Assembly: GCA_020205615.1 (NCBI GenBank)
Contig: CM035170.1
Coordinates: forward strand, 34,782,123 to 34,846,122
Direction of reading: 5' to 3'
DNA: 64,000 bases
Origin: Panax quinquefolius
Taxonomy: Eukaryota > Streptophyta > Magnoliopsida > Apiales > Araliaceae
The position numbers and the translations under genes are program-made. The notes under the pieces were generated by a model. It was not told the origin of the DNA and made no database searches. It was given only the letters and a program-made list of their open reading frames with translations. Shown one piece after another: positions 22,836-35,414 of this stretch (position 1 is the first letter of the stretch; each line of letters opens with the position of its first letter).

Positions 22836-23596
22836 TTCCTTCCGATAATTGTAAAAAATGAGTAAGTGGGAATCTAGATAATAAGTAAAATTTATAACAA
22901 ATACTTCATAAAAATCACCTCAATATTTTTAACAACATTTATCATCTTTATTATAATTCAAAATATTTAACAACCAGTGTCGCTCCTCGAGAAAGAGGGG
23001 GCTTTCCAATAAGGATTTCTCCCTATCATGCCAATTAGGTGACCAAACCTCTCCTCGATGTAACTTCTGTACATCGTCAATATTGCAAATAATAATATTA
23101 ATAACTTTGTCGTCTCAATTATTGATTTAATAATATATAAAATATCGACAATAATTGAATCAAATAACGTGTGATACTATGCAAAGAATTATCGTGGCAA
23201 TAATTGAATAAAACCGAGTGACTTCTCACGTAAGCATCAATAATCAATACCGTGTGCTACTATGCAACCACGCCAGACATCGTATTTTTTAACACCAGCT
23301 AATTTAATAGTTAATTCAGAAAACTTCCGCCGTTATTTTCATAAAAGATATTTCGCTGCTTTTCTCATTCCGACAATAATTATGTTGTGGGGTCCACTAA
23401 TGATTGTGCCGTCTGCATTTAATATTCCTAAGTTAAAACAAATATTCCCCGACCAATATAATATAACAACTTGCGTACTTTGCAAAATTTATAAATATTA
23501 CCCACACCTATAACATTATATCAAATTCACTCTATATTATTCAAAAATGATATTTATAGAAAATTCATCTTTATTCATAAAAGTTGGGGTCTTACA

Positions 23597-23616
23597 ACCT
23601 CCCCTTCTTATGAAAT
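23597..23616 (-). other. Element C polypurine tract
   Basis: On the minus strand TTTCATAAGAAGGGGAGGT directly precedes the LTR start TGTAAGACC. Confidence 0.85.
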
Positions 23617-23629
23617 TTCGGCCTCGAAA

Positions 23630-24073
23630 TTAGGATACATACCTGGCGAAGAGGTGAGGATACCTTGATCTCATTTTAGATTCTAACTCCCAGGTTATTT
23701 CCTCAACATCGTGGTTTCTCCACAAAACTTTAACTTGAGGTATAATCTTGGAGCGTAGAATATGTTCCTTCTTATCCAAGATTTTAAGAGGAACCTCTTC
23801 ATACGTTAAATCTTCCGCTATTTCATTCGATTCTAACTTAATAATGTGGTTCGGGTCTTCCACATATTTACGTAACATAGATATGTGAAAAACGTTATGA
23901 ACACGAGACATACTTGGCGGTAAGGCGAGTCTATAGGCCACAGTTTCTACTCGGTCAAGGATTTCAAATGGACCAATGAATCGAGGATTGAGCTTTCCTC
24001 TCTTTCCAAATCTCATAACTCCCTTCCATGGTGCCATACGTAACAACACATGCTCTCCAACATTGAATTCCAC
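23630..24073 (-). CDS. pol: Element C integrase C-terminus and chromodomain
   Basis: Open frame of 147 codons on the minus strand. It holds the GPY/F module ([28 protein letters not shown]) and a terminal chromodomain-like segment (VKVLWRNHDVEEITWELE), ending just before the polypurine tract. As in A and F this marks a Tekay-type chromovirus. It is separated from the integrase core by frame damage upstream, so it is part of a dead pol. Confidence 0.88.
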   Translation of the reverse strand: MEFNVGEHVLLRMAPWKGVMRFGKRGKLNPRFIGPFEILDRVETVAYRLALPPSMSRVHNVFHISMLRKYVEDPNHIIKLESNEIAEDLTYEEVPLKILDKKEHILRSKIIPQVKVLWRNHDVEEITWELESKMRSRYPHLFARYVS

Positions 24074-24491
24074 GTCTTTTCGATGAAGATCAACATAACT
24101 CTTTTGTCGATCTTGTGAGGTCTTTATACGTTGCTAGATCATTTGAATCTTTTCCGTAGTCATACATACCAATTCCGGTCCCAACAAAGTTGCTTCACCC
24201 ACCTCGTTCCAGCATACTAGAGAATGACACTTGCGTCCATACAACGCCTCGAATGGAGCCATGCCAATACTTACTTGATAACTGTTGTTGTAGGAAAACT
24301 CCACCAATGGTAAAAACTTGTCCCAACTTCCCTTGAAGTTAAGGACACAGAGTCTTAATAAATCTTCAAGAGTTTGAATAGTCCTCTCCGATCGCCTCGT
24401 CTGCTTTGAGGATGATATGCCAACTAAATCGTAAATCCGTGCCCATAGCTTTTTGCAAACTAACCCAAAATCTTGAAGTGAATCTTGGGTC
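24074..24491 (-). pseudogene. pol: Element C integrase core, damaged segment
   Basis: Minus-strand sequence still readable in mixed frames. It includes SERTIQTLEDLLRL (catalytic Glu region), LPLVEFSYNNSYQ and FEALYGRKC, then [19 protein letters not shown] followed by a stop near 24134. The region between the second catalytic Asp and the Glu (24370-24490) is frameshifted. Confidence 0.75.
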
Positions 24492-25754
24492 TCAATCAGA
24501 AACTATGGATACTGGCATACCATGCAATCTTACAATCTCGTTTATGTACATACGAGCAAGACGTTTAAGTGTATAAGTTTCTCGTATAGGTAAGAAATGA
24601 GCAGACTTGATCAATCTATCAACAATGACCCAAATTGCATCTATGCCTTGAGAAACCTTGGGAATACCAGTAACGAAATCTATGATAATATGCTCCCACT
24701 TCCATTCTGGAATTTCAAGTGGTTGCAATGGACCTTTTGGCACTTGATGCTCCGCCTTGACACATTGACAAGTTAAACACCTTGAGATAAACTCCGCGAT
24801 CTCTCTCTTCATATTGCTCCACCAAAATGTATGTCGAAGATCATGATACATTTTGGTACTCCAAAGATAGATTGCAAACGATGTGTTGTGCGCCTCCATC
24901 ATGATTTTATACTTTAAATCAGGGTGGTTAGGAACATAAAGTCTGGAGTTGACTTGAAGTATTCCTTCTTCATCGATTCTTGCTTTCAGCATAGCACCTT
25001 CTTGCACTTTTTTCCTCATACGCATCAGCTCCAGGTCTGTAGTTTGAGCAGCTTTAACTTTATCGATTAAAGTCAGTTCTACTCGTATATTCGCCATCAT
25101 CACATGGGTCCTTGGAGTCTTTAACTCTATCTCCATCCTTTGCAAGTCATACAAGATGGGCCTTTGCGTTGACAATATCGCACTCGTACCCGCATATGAT
25201 CTTCTACTCAATGCGTCAGCTACCACGTTCGCTTTTCTAAGATGGTATTGAATGGTATGATCATAATCTTTCAACAGCTCAAGCCATCGTCGTTGCCGCA
25301 TGTTGAGTTCCTTTTGAGTGAAGAAATATTTGAGGCTTTTATGATCCGTATAGATCTCCACTTTCTCCCCATACAGGTAATGCCTCCAAATTTTAAGTGC
25401 GAAGACAACATCTGCCAACTCTAGATCATGAGTAGGATAATTCCTCTTATATTCTTTGAGCTGTCGTGAGGCGTAGGCTATAACTTTCCCATGTTGCATG
25501 AGAACACATCCTAAACCTTTGTCTGAAGCATAACTGTAGATGAAAAATCCCTCCAAGCCAGATGGTATTGTCAGAACAGGTGCTGAAATGAGTCTTCTCT
25601 TGAGTTCTTGAAAACTCTTCTCACATTCCTCGCTCCAATCGAATTTTGTATCTTTTCGAGTTAGCTGAGTTAATGGAGTAGCAATTCGAGAAAACCCTTC
25701 TATGAATCTCCGATAATAACCAGCTAAGCCGAGAAAGCTACGTAATTCGGTCAC
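24492..25754 (-). CDS. pol: Element C RT connection, RNase H and integrase N-part
   Basis: Open frame of 420 codons, the longest in this element. In order: [18 protein letters not shown] (RT connection), [16 protein letters not shown] (RNase H; the first catalytic Asp is Tyr here, as the usual text is YSDAS), [26 protein letters not shown], integrase zinc finger ([25 protein letters not shown]), core first Asp ([13 protein letters not shown]) and [16 protein letters not shown]. It stops at SIVSD, just at the second catalytic Asp. Confidence 0.88.
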   Translation of the reverse strand: MTELRSFLGLAGYYRRFIEGFSRIATPLTQLTRKDTKFDWSEECEKSFQELKRRLISAPVLTIPSGLEGFFIYSYASDKGLGCVLMQHGKVIAYASRQLKEYKRNYPTHDLELADVVFALKIWRHYLYGEKVEIYTDHKSLKYFFTQKELNMRQRRWLELLKDYDHTIQYHLRKANVVADALSRRSYAGTSAILSTQRPILYDLQRMEIELKTPRTHVMMANIRVELTLIDKVKAAQTTDLELMRMRKKVQEGAMLKARIDEEGILQVNSRLYVPNHPDLKYKIMMEAHNTSFAIYLWSTKMYHDLRHTFWWSNMKREIAEFISRCLTCQCVKAEHQVPKGPLQPLEIPEWKWEHIIIDFVTGIPKVSQGIDAIWVIVDRLIKSAHFLPIRETYTLKRLARMYINEIVRLHGMPVSIVSD

Positions 25755-25769
25755 TAACTTAGGTTGCTC

Positions 25770-26195
25770 CTAGCTTTGTATTGCTTCAATCTTTTCCAGG
25801 TCAACAGATATTCCATGACTTGATATCACGTGCCCAAGGAATGAAACTTCCTCAAGCCAGAACTCGCATTTCTTCAACATGGCATAAAACTTATTTTCAC
25901 GAAGCTTTTGGAGTATTAGCCTCAAGTGTTGCTCATGATCATCACGGCTTTTGGAGTAAATGAGGATGTCATCAATAAAGACAACCACAAAATGATCCAA
26001 ATATTCCTTGAATACTCGGTTCATCATATCCATGAAGGCCGCAGGAGCATTAGTCAATCTAAAAGACATGACTAGGAATTCGTAATGCCCGTACCGAGTT
26101 CTGAAAGCAGTCTTTGGAATGTCATCGGTTTTAATCTTTAATTGGTGATATCTGGAATGAAGATCAATCTTTGAAAAGAATTTGGCGCAATGCAA
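25770..26195 (-). CDS. pol: Element C reverse transcriptase, palm
   Basis: Open frame of 141 codons: [43 protein letters not shown], then the catalytic FIDD in [15 protein letters not shown], and [17 protein letters not shown]. It ends in a stop at EAIQS, where related elements continue with W. It overlaps the upstream frame 26138-27127 by a frameshift near 26190. Confidence 0.9.
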   Translation of the reverse strand: MHCAKFFSKIDLHSRYHQLKIKTDDIPKTAFRTRYGHYEFLVMSFRLTNAPAAFMDMMNRVFKEYLDHFVVVFIDDILIYSKSRDDHEQHLRLILQKLRENKFYAMLKKCEFWLEEVSFLGHVISSHGISVDLEKIEAIQS

Positions 26196-27127
26196 CTAGT
26201 CAAACAGTCATAAATACGTGGCAATGGGTACCTATTTTTAATGGTGACATGATTTAACTCCCGATAATCAATACAAAGTCGCATACTCCCATCTTTCTTC
26301 TTCACGAATAGAACAGGTGCACCCCAAGGAGACGTACTAGGACGAATAAAACCGATGTCTAACAATTCCTGCAATTGGGTCTTTAACTCCTGAAGTTCAA
26401 TAGGAGCTATTCGATATGGGGCTTTGCAAATAGGTTTTGTACCGGGTTCAAGGTCGATACAAAATTCAACTTCACGCTCTGGGGGTAGACCAGGAAGTTC
26501 TTCAGGGAATACGTCAGGAAATTTATTAACAATAGATATATCATTTAAATCTAACGTATTTTTGTTTAAATCCGTGACATGAGCTAAGAAAGCTTGACAT
26601 CCGTTTTTCAATAAACGAATAGCTTTATGGCTTGAGATGATAGTGATTGATTTTAATGGTTTGGTTGCTTGAATTTCAATAATAGGTTGGTTAGGAATAT
26701 GAAAGCTAATAACCTTATGAAAATAATCAATTTTTGCATGATGAGTAGTTAACCAATCAATCCCTAGAATTACGTCAAACATAAGTATTTTTAAGGAAAT
26801 AAGATCCACAGGTAATGTGCGAGTACCGATTTGAACCAAACAGGACTTATAAACAGTGGATGTAATGAAGGTTTCTCCCAACGGAGTTTCAACAAATAAG
26901 TCAAAGTCTAATTTCTCCGGAGTCAAATTTAAACGTTGAACGCAAGTAGGAGAAATAAAAGAATGGGTAAAACCGGTATCAAATAAGGTATAGACTTCGC
27001 TAGAGTTTATGATAAGCTTACCCGTGATGACCTCGTTTGGGTTCCTTACTTTCTGGGAGGTCACGACAAACGCTCTCCCTTGAACTACTGGTTTTGACTT
27101 TTCTGGAACGGCTTTTGGTGCCTCCAT
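26138..27127 (-). CDS. pol: Element C protease and RT N-terminus
   Basis: Open frame of 329 codons. The protease active site reads [15 protein letters not shown]; the usual DTGSTHSF has Phe in place of Ser. Then come [19 protein letters not shown], the linker [18 protein letters not shown], and RT N-terminal blocks [19 protein letters not shown] and [19 protein letters not shown]. The frame leaves RT near 26195. Upstream it is continuous with the gag zinc knuckles. Confidence 0.9.
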   Translation of the reverse strand: MEAPKAVPEKSKPVVQGRAFVVTSQKVRNPNEVITGKLIINSSEVYTLFDTGFTHSFISPTCVQRLNLTPEKLDFDLFVETPLGETFITSTVYKSCLVQIGTRTLPVDLISLKILMFDVILGIDWLTTHHAKIDYFHKVISFHIPNQPIIEIQATKPLKSITIISSHKAIRLLKNGCQAFLAHVTDLNKNTLDLNDISIVNKFPDVFPEELPGLPPEREVEFCIDLEPGTKPICKAPYRIAPIELQELKTQLQELLDIGFIRPSTSPWGAPVLFVKKKDGSMRLCIDYRELNHVTIKNRYPLPRIYDCLTSCIAPNSFQRLIFIPDITN

Positions 27128-27261
27128 CCCAGCTGGACTTGGCTTTCCTGAACTACAAAATCGAGCTAGGTGACCTTCTCTTCCATAATTGTAACACGTT
27201 TTGGATTGTTGCGCACAGTTTGGACTGATGTGTCCCTCCCCTCCACATTTGAAGCATATGA
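27128..27261 (-). pseudogene. gag: Element C gag C-terminus with two zinc knuckles
   Basis: Minus-strand frame with [14 protein letters not shown] (complete CCHC) and then [14 protein letters not shown], whose second metal-binding Cys is Tyr. It is cut at 27261 by element E; the N-terminal part of gag resumes at 35420. The same Cys-to-Tyr change is seen in element F. Confidence 0.85.
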
Positions 27262-27266
27262 TAGGT

Positions 27267-29712
27267 TGTGAGACCCCAGATTTTATTAATAAAGATATAA
27301 ATTTGGTCGAAATAATTTTTAATATTATGGTGTGAATTTGAGATAATATTATAGTTGTGGGTAGTATTTACAAAATTTTGCAAAGTATGCAAGTGGTTAT
27401 ATTATATTCGATTGGTCGGGAATATTCGCTTTAGCAGGTGAATATTCGTATAACTACCAATCATTGGTGGACCCCATTAATGTAATTATTGTTTGATTGA
27501 GAGAAAACGACAAAAAATATTTTATTGAAATAACGGCGGAAGTTTTACCGTGGTTACCGCTTGAACTACTCCTTAGTAGTAAAAGTACAAGAATACGTGT
27601 GGTTGCATAGTAAGACACCTGTGTTGATTATCGATGCTTATGTGAGAAGTCACTCATTTTGATTCCATTATCATTTATTAATAATATGAATTATTATAAT
27701 GATAATGACGCTTTTGTTTTATTCAGATTATTAACGTAATAAAATGTAAACATCTTTTTATATAAAATAGAATACTTTATTAAAGTTATTCTATAAATGT
27801 AATATATTATATTTTATTATGCATAGTGTTGCATAGTGTTTTGCATATAAAGTGTTTTGCATAAGATTGCATAAAGGTTTGCATAGTAAAATGTTTTTAT
27901 ATAAATAGAATATATTATATTTTATTTAAAAGATTTTTCTTTAAATATGGACCGCCATGATTAAAGTAAATCAATCTGACCGCTCATGGATTAGTTACTA
28001 TGCATTCCATTTTCCTATAAAATGTAAGCTCATTCCTTCATTATTTTCTTACGAATTCATTGAAACTCTAGAGAGAGAAATTATAGAGAGAAGCTATAGA
28101 GAGAAAATTATAGAAAGAAGAAGAGTATTCTCGCTACTTCACTACTTCTATATTCAGTTTTTTACTTGTAAGGGGTGTTATTCTTTCTTCTTCGAAGAGA
28201 ACTTCATATTCCATTCACTATTATTCTGCTGAATAACTCGTAAAAGTGGCATACCCTATACATAACCTCAGATACGCTGCCAGACATACCCTATACTTGG
28301 TGAAATCCTTATGTTATTCCATTGCTTATTATTCTGCGCTGAATAACTCAGATACGCCGGGTTTACCCTATACTTGGTGACATTCTTCTATTATTCTCAT
28401 TGGAACATCCTGTCTCGCAGGTGTTTTACACCTAACTCCGGTTCCGCTTTTTATTATTCTCGCTGAACATCCTGCACAGGTTTTTACACCGACTCGGTTC
28501 CGCTTTTATCATTCTCGTTGAATATCCTATCTCATGTGTTTTACACCGGATCCGGTTCCATCTTTATTATTCTCGTTGGAACATCCCGCTTGCGTGAATT
28601 TCACCGACCCCTCGTTCCGTATTATTATTATTCGCTTGAATAACTCGCCTATGCGTAAGCACCGCATGCACGGTGATTTCTTTTGTTATTCCATTCTTTA
28701 TTATACCCAAATGGTTAAAACTTTGACTTCTATACTCCATGAAATTAGTGGAATATCTTTGATATTTGCGTGCTCATCCAAAGATCTTTTCATGAAAATA
28801 TTCTTCCGATCATTCTTGAATTTTACTCTACGTAAACAAAGATTATGTCGATAATAAGGACGTTAATAATTCATGGATTAAATAATTCTTGAACTTGTTT
28901 TATTGAATTATTATGTCATTGTCATCATCCTCATGTTATATTATGTTATCTTCGCTTACGTGCATAGATGAACTTAGTATGATTATGACCAGGATCATTC
29001 TAAGATAATCACGACTTGATATAAATGATGTGACAAAAGTCCTCAAAGGGCCTCGTAGAATGCAAAGATGGATAGTTTTTGATATGATTATGACCAGGGG
29101 TGATTCTTAGATAGTCATGACCATTGATAATTTGATGAAAATCCTTGACCGTGGTACGTGGATGATTAGATGTGGTGGTTTATTTATTGTCGAGTCTCAA
29201 ATGATAAAAATTGATGAAAACCTTTTAAAACCTAAAAGATAGTAGACTTTATTCTCTACTTGACTTTTTAATGGATTGCTTATTCCGTCCGCAGCTTAAA
29301 CCGGTTGTCTATTGTATTTTATCGCTTTAACATCATTGAAGGCTAATGATAATTTATTCTCGCATTATCTTAGTCATAATAGTTCTTATCGGGCTAGTTG
29401 AGCTCAATTCACCCTTTCTTTCATTGTTCTCTTGAAAATGAGAACATAGCCGACGAGCCTGGGAACGTAAGTAATGGTCCGTAGGGATAGCATTAGTAGT
29501 CCTCACTATTCTCGTGAAATAGTGTGATAATAGTTGTAATGAGGACTCTTTTGAGTTTGTATAATATCTAGTAGACAATATTTGTATTCAAACTCACGCT
29601 TTATGTCGATTGTACACCACATGCTTATATTAGTAAGTTGTATTTGAATTTATGTACCATGTAAGTGGCGACACCAAGATGGGTGACGATACCTAATTTT
29701 GGGGGCGCCACA
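27267..29712 (+). repeat. Element E 5' LTR (2446 bp)
   Basis: TGTGAGACCCCAG...GGGGGCGCCACA. TATA box TATAAAAT at 28016-28023. A repeat block at 28385-28640 and the GGGC...GAGCTCA motif at 29391-29415 lie downstream in the transcribed part. Confidence 0.95.
28385..28640 (+). repeat. About 60-bp tandem repeats in E LTR leader
   Basis: Four to five degenerate units of TTATTCTCGTTGGAACATCC plus TTTTACACC...GGTTCCG. The same block lies at 34110-34350 in the 3' LTR, with many small CG-associated differences. It sits about 370 bp after the TATA box. Confidence 0.85.
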
Positions 29713-31059
29713 ATTAGGTATCGAGCTTAGGGATATGATCCTCGGCCGAGATGTGAGATAAGAACTAGGAGGGAGAGACGGGAATTCTTCGCTAGTATGA
29801 CCTACCAAAATTTATTTGGTATTTAATTGACTCACGTAGTATAGGGATAATATGTGATATGTTAATTAACCCTTGTTTTGTGATGTTGTTTGAGAATGAC
29901 ATCCTAAAATGCCGAGATAAGCAATGAAGCACACGTGAGAGTGTTGATTCAAATCAAACAAAAGGTAACGACCAACAACACGATAATAATCATATCGGTG
30001 GCAACGGCCATCGTAATAATGATAACCATCATGGGGAAATTATCATGCTAAGAATGGTAACCACTTCTGTGGTAATCATGGCAAAGATAATTGAAGTGGA
30101 AATTGCAAGAAGAGAAGGTCATTTAGCTCAATTTTGTTGTGCACCAAAGTCAAGTCTAGCCGACGGTGGCACCAAAGGTGGATATGGACAAAACAAAGTC
30201 GTTGGTTTTAGGAAGTGCATTTTTCATGACTTCTCAAAAAGCGAGTAAACCGAACGGTTAGCACTCAAGTTAGTTATTTATAAATTGCAAGTCTATACCT
30301 TATAAGATACCGGCCTCTACCCATTATTTTATCTCTCTTGCTTATGCTCAACGCTTAAATTTGACTCGGAGAAGTTAGACTTTGACTTATCGGGTGAAAC
30401 TTCGTTAGTAGGAGCCTTCGCTATCGCTACTATTTTTAAATCTTGTTTGATTCAAATAAACACTTTCACGCTACTTCGTCGATCTTATCTTTTTGAAAAT
30501 ACTTGCCTTTGATGTGATTTTAGGAATCAATTGGTTAACTACTAATCATGCTTTTCAGAAGGTTGTTAGCTTTTATATTCATAACCAACCTTGTTAAGCG
30601 AATTCAAGTAACCAAACTACTAAAGTCAATTATTGTCATATCAAGCCATAAGTAAAGAGCCCCGAACTTTTCGTTGTTGACTTCCTTGTGTGGAATGCAC
30701 CGCTTCGGACTTTCAAGAGGCGACATCGTGAATGAAGATGGCAAGTTTATAGGTATCATTGTGAGGTGCTATCTAGGTTAAGGGATAGAAGTCACAATTG
30801 GTATCAATGTGACGTACTATCCAAGTCTTGGATGAGAGTCACGCTTTTGAATGACATTTCTATTATTAATAAATTTCCGGCGATTCATGAAGACTTCTTA
30901 GCCTACTTAGAGCGTGAAATCGAATTTTGTATCGACCCCAAAGATAAAACCCATTTCTTAAACCCTCAAATATTTCTTCAACTAAAAGGATCTGTTTACG
31001 TGGATTATGATGAAAGTCATAATAAAAGTATAGAACTAATAAAAATCATGGGTATATGA
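29713..31059 (+). pseudogene. Element E interior: gag and protease remnants
   Basis: Begins with a decayed primer site (ATTAGGTATCGAGC) and a leader like those of C and F (minus strand near 36520-36560). A gag start (ATGACATCC at 29894) is followed at once by stops, and nearly all of the capsid is gone. Traces of the zinc-knuckle tail (REGHLAQFC, about 30110-30140), of the protease region (GVILGINWLTTNHAF-like, about 30507-30555) and of the protease-RT linker (NDISIINKFPAI, 30850-30885; EREIEFCIDP) remain. No RT, RNase H or integrase follows. Confidence 0.75.
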
Positions 31060-32990
31060 AGTATTAGTAAGTTTTATGATGAGTTATGTTGGTTAGTATG
31101 TGAAAACATGAAAGTTTCTTAGAAATCACAAAGAGTTGAAAATCAGATTTTAGTGAAAAATGTAACATGAAATTCAATTGACCATATCTCTTATTATATT
31201 TTGAATTTTTGAATGTGATCAAGTCCTAGAGTTAGATCTATGAGTTACCTAACTAATCCAAGTGGAATTACTGGAAAAGGTGTTGTAGATTTTTGTGTGG
31301 ACTGATTTTAGAAAAGGAGTGCAAAGCTGCAAAAACCGAAAAAGCTTCTGTCATGATTTTAGAGAGGCTGTTTCGGCCACTTAAATTATGAGAAAAATTC
31401 TGGCCTTTTGGGACATGAAAGTATATGGTATAAAGTACCTCCTGTCCAAAAATGAGCTCATTCTGACTTAAAATGAGCAAGTTATGACTATTTCAATATT
31501 TAGGTTTTTCCGATTTAAAACGCTATAACCGAGTTCTATAACTCCGACCCATGAAATTTAAACCGAAGCTCACGTTAACATGTGTAAGGTCCTGCCAAGA
31601 TTTGGGAATTTTGGAGTTAAACTTGAGGTAGCTAATTTCTTAAGGAATTAAGTGGAAATTGATTTTTAAAAAATAGTAAATGAATTTTAAAAATTCCGAG
31701 AAAAATTTATTTTCATTATGGGACTATATTATGCTAAATCCCAGAAAAGAAATATTTTTGGGGCTGATTTGGTATTTTCATGAAAATAGTTTAGTTACTT
31801 AACATATGAGTTAAATATGTTATGTGAAGTAACAAAGTTGAAAATAGGATTTTATGGCTAGAGAATCCTATATAGAGTATATGCATATTTTTGATGAGGA
31901 TTTGATAATTGGTGATGATATCTTATGAGTATGGCATTTTGAATGATTAAATGCATTATATGGTAAAGCGTAAAACAATTGAGATAAATTGTTTATAAAT
32001 TTAAAAAGTGATTAAAATATTGTTATAATATTAATGATATTAGATTATGAGATTATTAAGTGATTGATAACATGGGGATATTCTTGAATTCGGATAAATT
32101 ATATTATAAATATTTAATATTTATCCTTTATCTCATTTGATTGATTCTTTATATCATTATCCTCATGTTTATATCAGTGTTCAAAGTCATCTGTGGCTTA
32201 CGTGCATAGATGGACTTGGTATGATTATGACCGTGGATTGTTTGGTATAATCATAACCGTAATTGAAAACACAATTATCTTTCGTCAGTAGTGTATGGAT
32301 AATTTGTGGTCGTGATACTAATAAATATCCTCGGCCAGTAGTGGTGGATGATTCGATGATGTGGATTAATTATTGAGCCGAGTCTCAAAGAATGAAATAT
32401 TAATTCATGGATGTGTTCAAAGTCATCCGTGGCTTACGTGCATAGATGGACTTGGTATGATTATGACCGTGGATTGTTCAAAGATAATCATAACTGTAAT
32501 TGAAAACACAATTATCTTCGGTCAGTAGTGCATGGATAATTTGTGGTCGTGATACTAATGAATATCCTCGGCCCAGTAGTGCGGGGATGATTCGATGATG
32601 TGGATTAATTATTGAAATGAGTCTCAAAGAATGAAATATTAATTCATGGATGCGCTTCAAAGTCATCTCGCGCTTACGTATGCATAGATGGACTTGGTAT
32701 GATTATGACTGTGATTGTTCGGGTATAATCATAATCAGATTGAAAACACGAATATCCTCGGCCAAAGGTGCATGGATAATTCGTGGTCGTGATACTATTA
32801 AGTCGAGTCTCAAGATTATTGGTTTTACATCTTTGGCCCAGAGAAGGCAAAGATGAATTGTTAATGAATATCTTCGGCCTGGATTGCAAAAATGAATTTA
32901 ATGTTTTAAACGATAAAGGTATTCAAGGTATCCTCATCTCTTTATCATACCAGTGTATCGCATTCTAATTTCGAGGGCTTAAATTCCATA
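31060..32990 (+). repeat. LTR-derived segment inside element E
   Basis: No coding content. The part 31640-32000 matches the reverse complement of solo LTR G (about 50440-50800), for example TTTAAAAATTCCGAGAAAAA and AAATAGGATTTTATGGCT. Bases 32160-32800 contain three tandem copies of a unit of about 235 bp starting GTTCAAAGTCATC..GGCTTACGTGCATAGATGG. This looks like the U3-to-U5 part of a G-type LTR trapped next to E's 3' LTR. Confidence 0.7.
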
Positions 32991-33000
32991 AGGAGGGAGA
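32990..33000 (+). other. Element E polypurine tract
   Basis: AAGGAGGGAGA directly precedes the 3' LTR, whose first bases are TCAGAGACC instead of TGTGAGACC. Confidence 0.75.
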
Positions 33001-35414
33001 TCAGAGACCCCAGATTTTATTAATAAAGATATAAATTTGGTCGAAATAATTTTTTAATATTATGGTGTGAATTTGAGATAATATTATAGTTGTGGGTAGT
33101 ATTTACAAAAATTTGCAAAGTATGCAAGTGGTTATATTATATTCGATTGGTCTGGGAATATTCGGTTTAGCAGGAATATTCGTACAACTACCAATCATCA
33201 GTGGACCCCATTAATGTAATTATTGCTTGATTGAGAAAACGACAAAAAATTTTTATTGAAATAACTCATGAAGTTTTACCGTGGTTACCGCTGAACTACT
33301 CTCAGAGTAAAAGTACAAGAATACGTGTGGTTGCATAAGTAAACACACGGTGTTGATTATCGATGCTTATGTGAGAAGTCACTCACTTGATTCCATTATC
33401 ATTTATTAATAATATGAATTATTATAGCGATAATGACGCTTTTGTTTTATTCAGATTATTAACGTAATAAAATGTAAACATCTTTTTATATAAAATAGAA
33501 TACTTTATTAAAGTTATTCTATAAATAGAATATATTATATTTTATTATGCGATAGTGTTGCATAGTGTTTTGCATAGTGTTTTGCATAGTATTGCATAAA
33601 GGTTTGCATAGTAAAATGTTTTTATATAAATAGAATATATTATATTTTATTTAAAAGATTTTTCTTTAAATATGGACCGCCAGATTAAAGTAAATCAATC
33701 TGGACCGCTCATGGATTAGTTACTATGCATTCCATTTTCCTATAAATAAGCTCATTCCTTCATTATTTTCTTACGAATTCATTGAAACTCTAGAGAGAAA
33801 ATTATAGAGAGAAGCTATAGAGAGAAAATTATAGAAAGAAGAAGATTCTTCGCTACTTCACTACTTCTATATTCAGCTTCTTTTACTAGTAGGGGTGTTA
33901 TTCTTTCTTCTCAAGAGAACTTCATTATTCCATTCACTATTATTCTCGCTTGAATAACTCGTAAAAGTGGCATACCCTATACATAACCTCGTGTGATACG
34001 CCAGATACCCTATACTTGGTGAAATCCTTATGTTATTCCATTGCTTATTATTCTGCTGAATAACCTCAGATACGCTGGCTTTACCCTATACTTGGTGACA
34101 TTCTTCTATTATTCGGCTGAACATCCTCGTCTCATGTGTTTTACACCTGACCGGTTCCGCTTTTTTATTATTCCGCTGGAACATCCTGCTCAGGTGTTTT
34201 ACACCTGACCGGTTCCGCCTTTTTATCATTCTCGCTGGAATATCCTATCTCGTGTGTTTTACACCGGATCCGGTTCCATCTTTATTATTCTGTTGGAACA
34301 TCCTCGCTTGGTGTGAATTTCACCGACCGTTCCGTTATTATTATTCTGCTGAATAACTCGTATGCGGGCACCGCATGCATGGTGATTTCTTTTGTTATTC
34401 CATTCTTTATTATACCCAAATGGTTAAAACTTTGACTTCTATACTCCATGAAATTAGTGGAATATCTTTGATATTTCATGTTTCATCCAAGATCTTTTCA
34501 TGAAAATATTCTTCCCGATCATTCTTGAATTTTACTCTCTACGAAACAAAGATCATGTTGACAATAAGGACGTTAATAATTCATGGATTAAATAATTCTT
34601 GAACTTGTTTTATTGAATTATTATGTCATTGTCATCATCCTCATGTTATATTATGTTATCTTTGCTTACGTGCATAGATGAACTTAGTATGATTATGACC
34701 AGGATCATTCTAAGATAATCACGACTTGATATAAATGATGTGACAAAAGTCCTCAAAGGTATTCGTAATGCAAAGTGATGGATAGTTTTTGATATGATTA
34801 TGACCAGGGGTGATTCTATAGTCATGACCATCGATAATTTGATGAAAATCCTCGACCGTGGGTACAGATGATTAGATGTGGTGGTTTATTTATTGTCGAG
34901 TCTCAAATGATAAAATTGATGAAAACCTTTTTAAAACCTAAAAGATAGTAGACTTTTATTCTCTACTTGACTCTTTTAATGGATTGCTTATTCACGCAGC
35001 TAAACCGGTTGTCTATTGTATTTTATCGCTTTAACATCGCTGAAGGCTAATGATAATTTATTCGCATTATCTTAGTCATAATAGTTCTTATCGGGCTAGT
35101 TGAGCTCACCTTTTTTTTCATTGTTCTCTTCAGAAATGAGAACATAGCCGGACGAAGCCTGGGAACGGGCAAATGGTCCGCAGGATAGCATTAGTAGTCC
35201 TCACTATTCTCGCGGAAATAGTGTGATAATAGTTGTAATGAGGACTCCTTTTGAGTTTGTATAATATCTAGTAGACAATATTTGTATTCAAACTCACGCT
35301 TTATGTCGATTGCATACCTACGCTTATATTAGTAAGTCAGTTTATTTGAATTTATGTACCATGTAAGTGGCGCACCCAAGATGGGTGACGATACCTAATT
35401 TTGGGGGCGCCACA
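33001..35414 (+). repeat. Element E 3' LTR (2414 bp)
   Basis: Matches 27267-29712. TATA box TATAAATA at 33741-33748. Ends GGGGGCGCCACA, followed by TAGGT. Confidence 0.95.

Larger units (their letters stand above)
20918..23596 (-). repeat. Element C 3' LTR (2679 bp)
   Basis: Minus-strand LTR from TGTAAGACCCCAAC (23596) to GGGGGCGTCACA (20918). It matches 36570-38297 over its left part. It holds a minus-strand TATA box, two (AT)n runs with a (CA)n run between them, and two kinds of leader tandem repeat. Confidence 0.94.

Noticed and set aside
22530..22865. ORFs of Tyr-Ile and His-Thr repeats (also 38174-38526)
   Set aside because: They are translations of (AT)n and (CA)n microsatellites within LTRs, with no start context or coding bias.
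27957..28232. 91-codon plus-strand ORF in element E LTR
   Set aside because: Lies across the TATA box and leader; the 3' LTR copy of the same region does not keep the frame.
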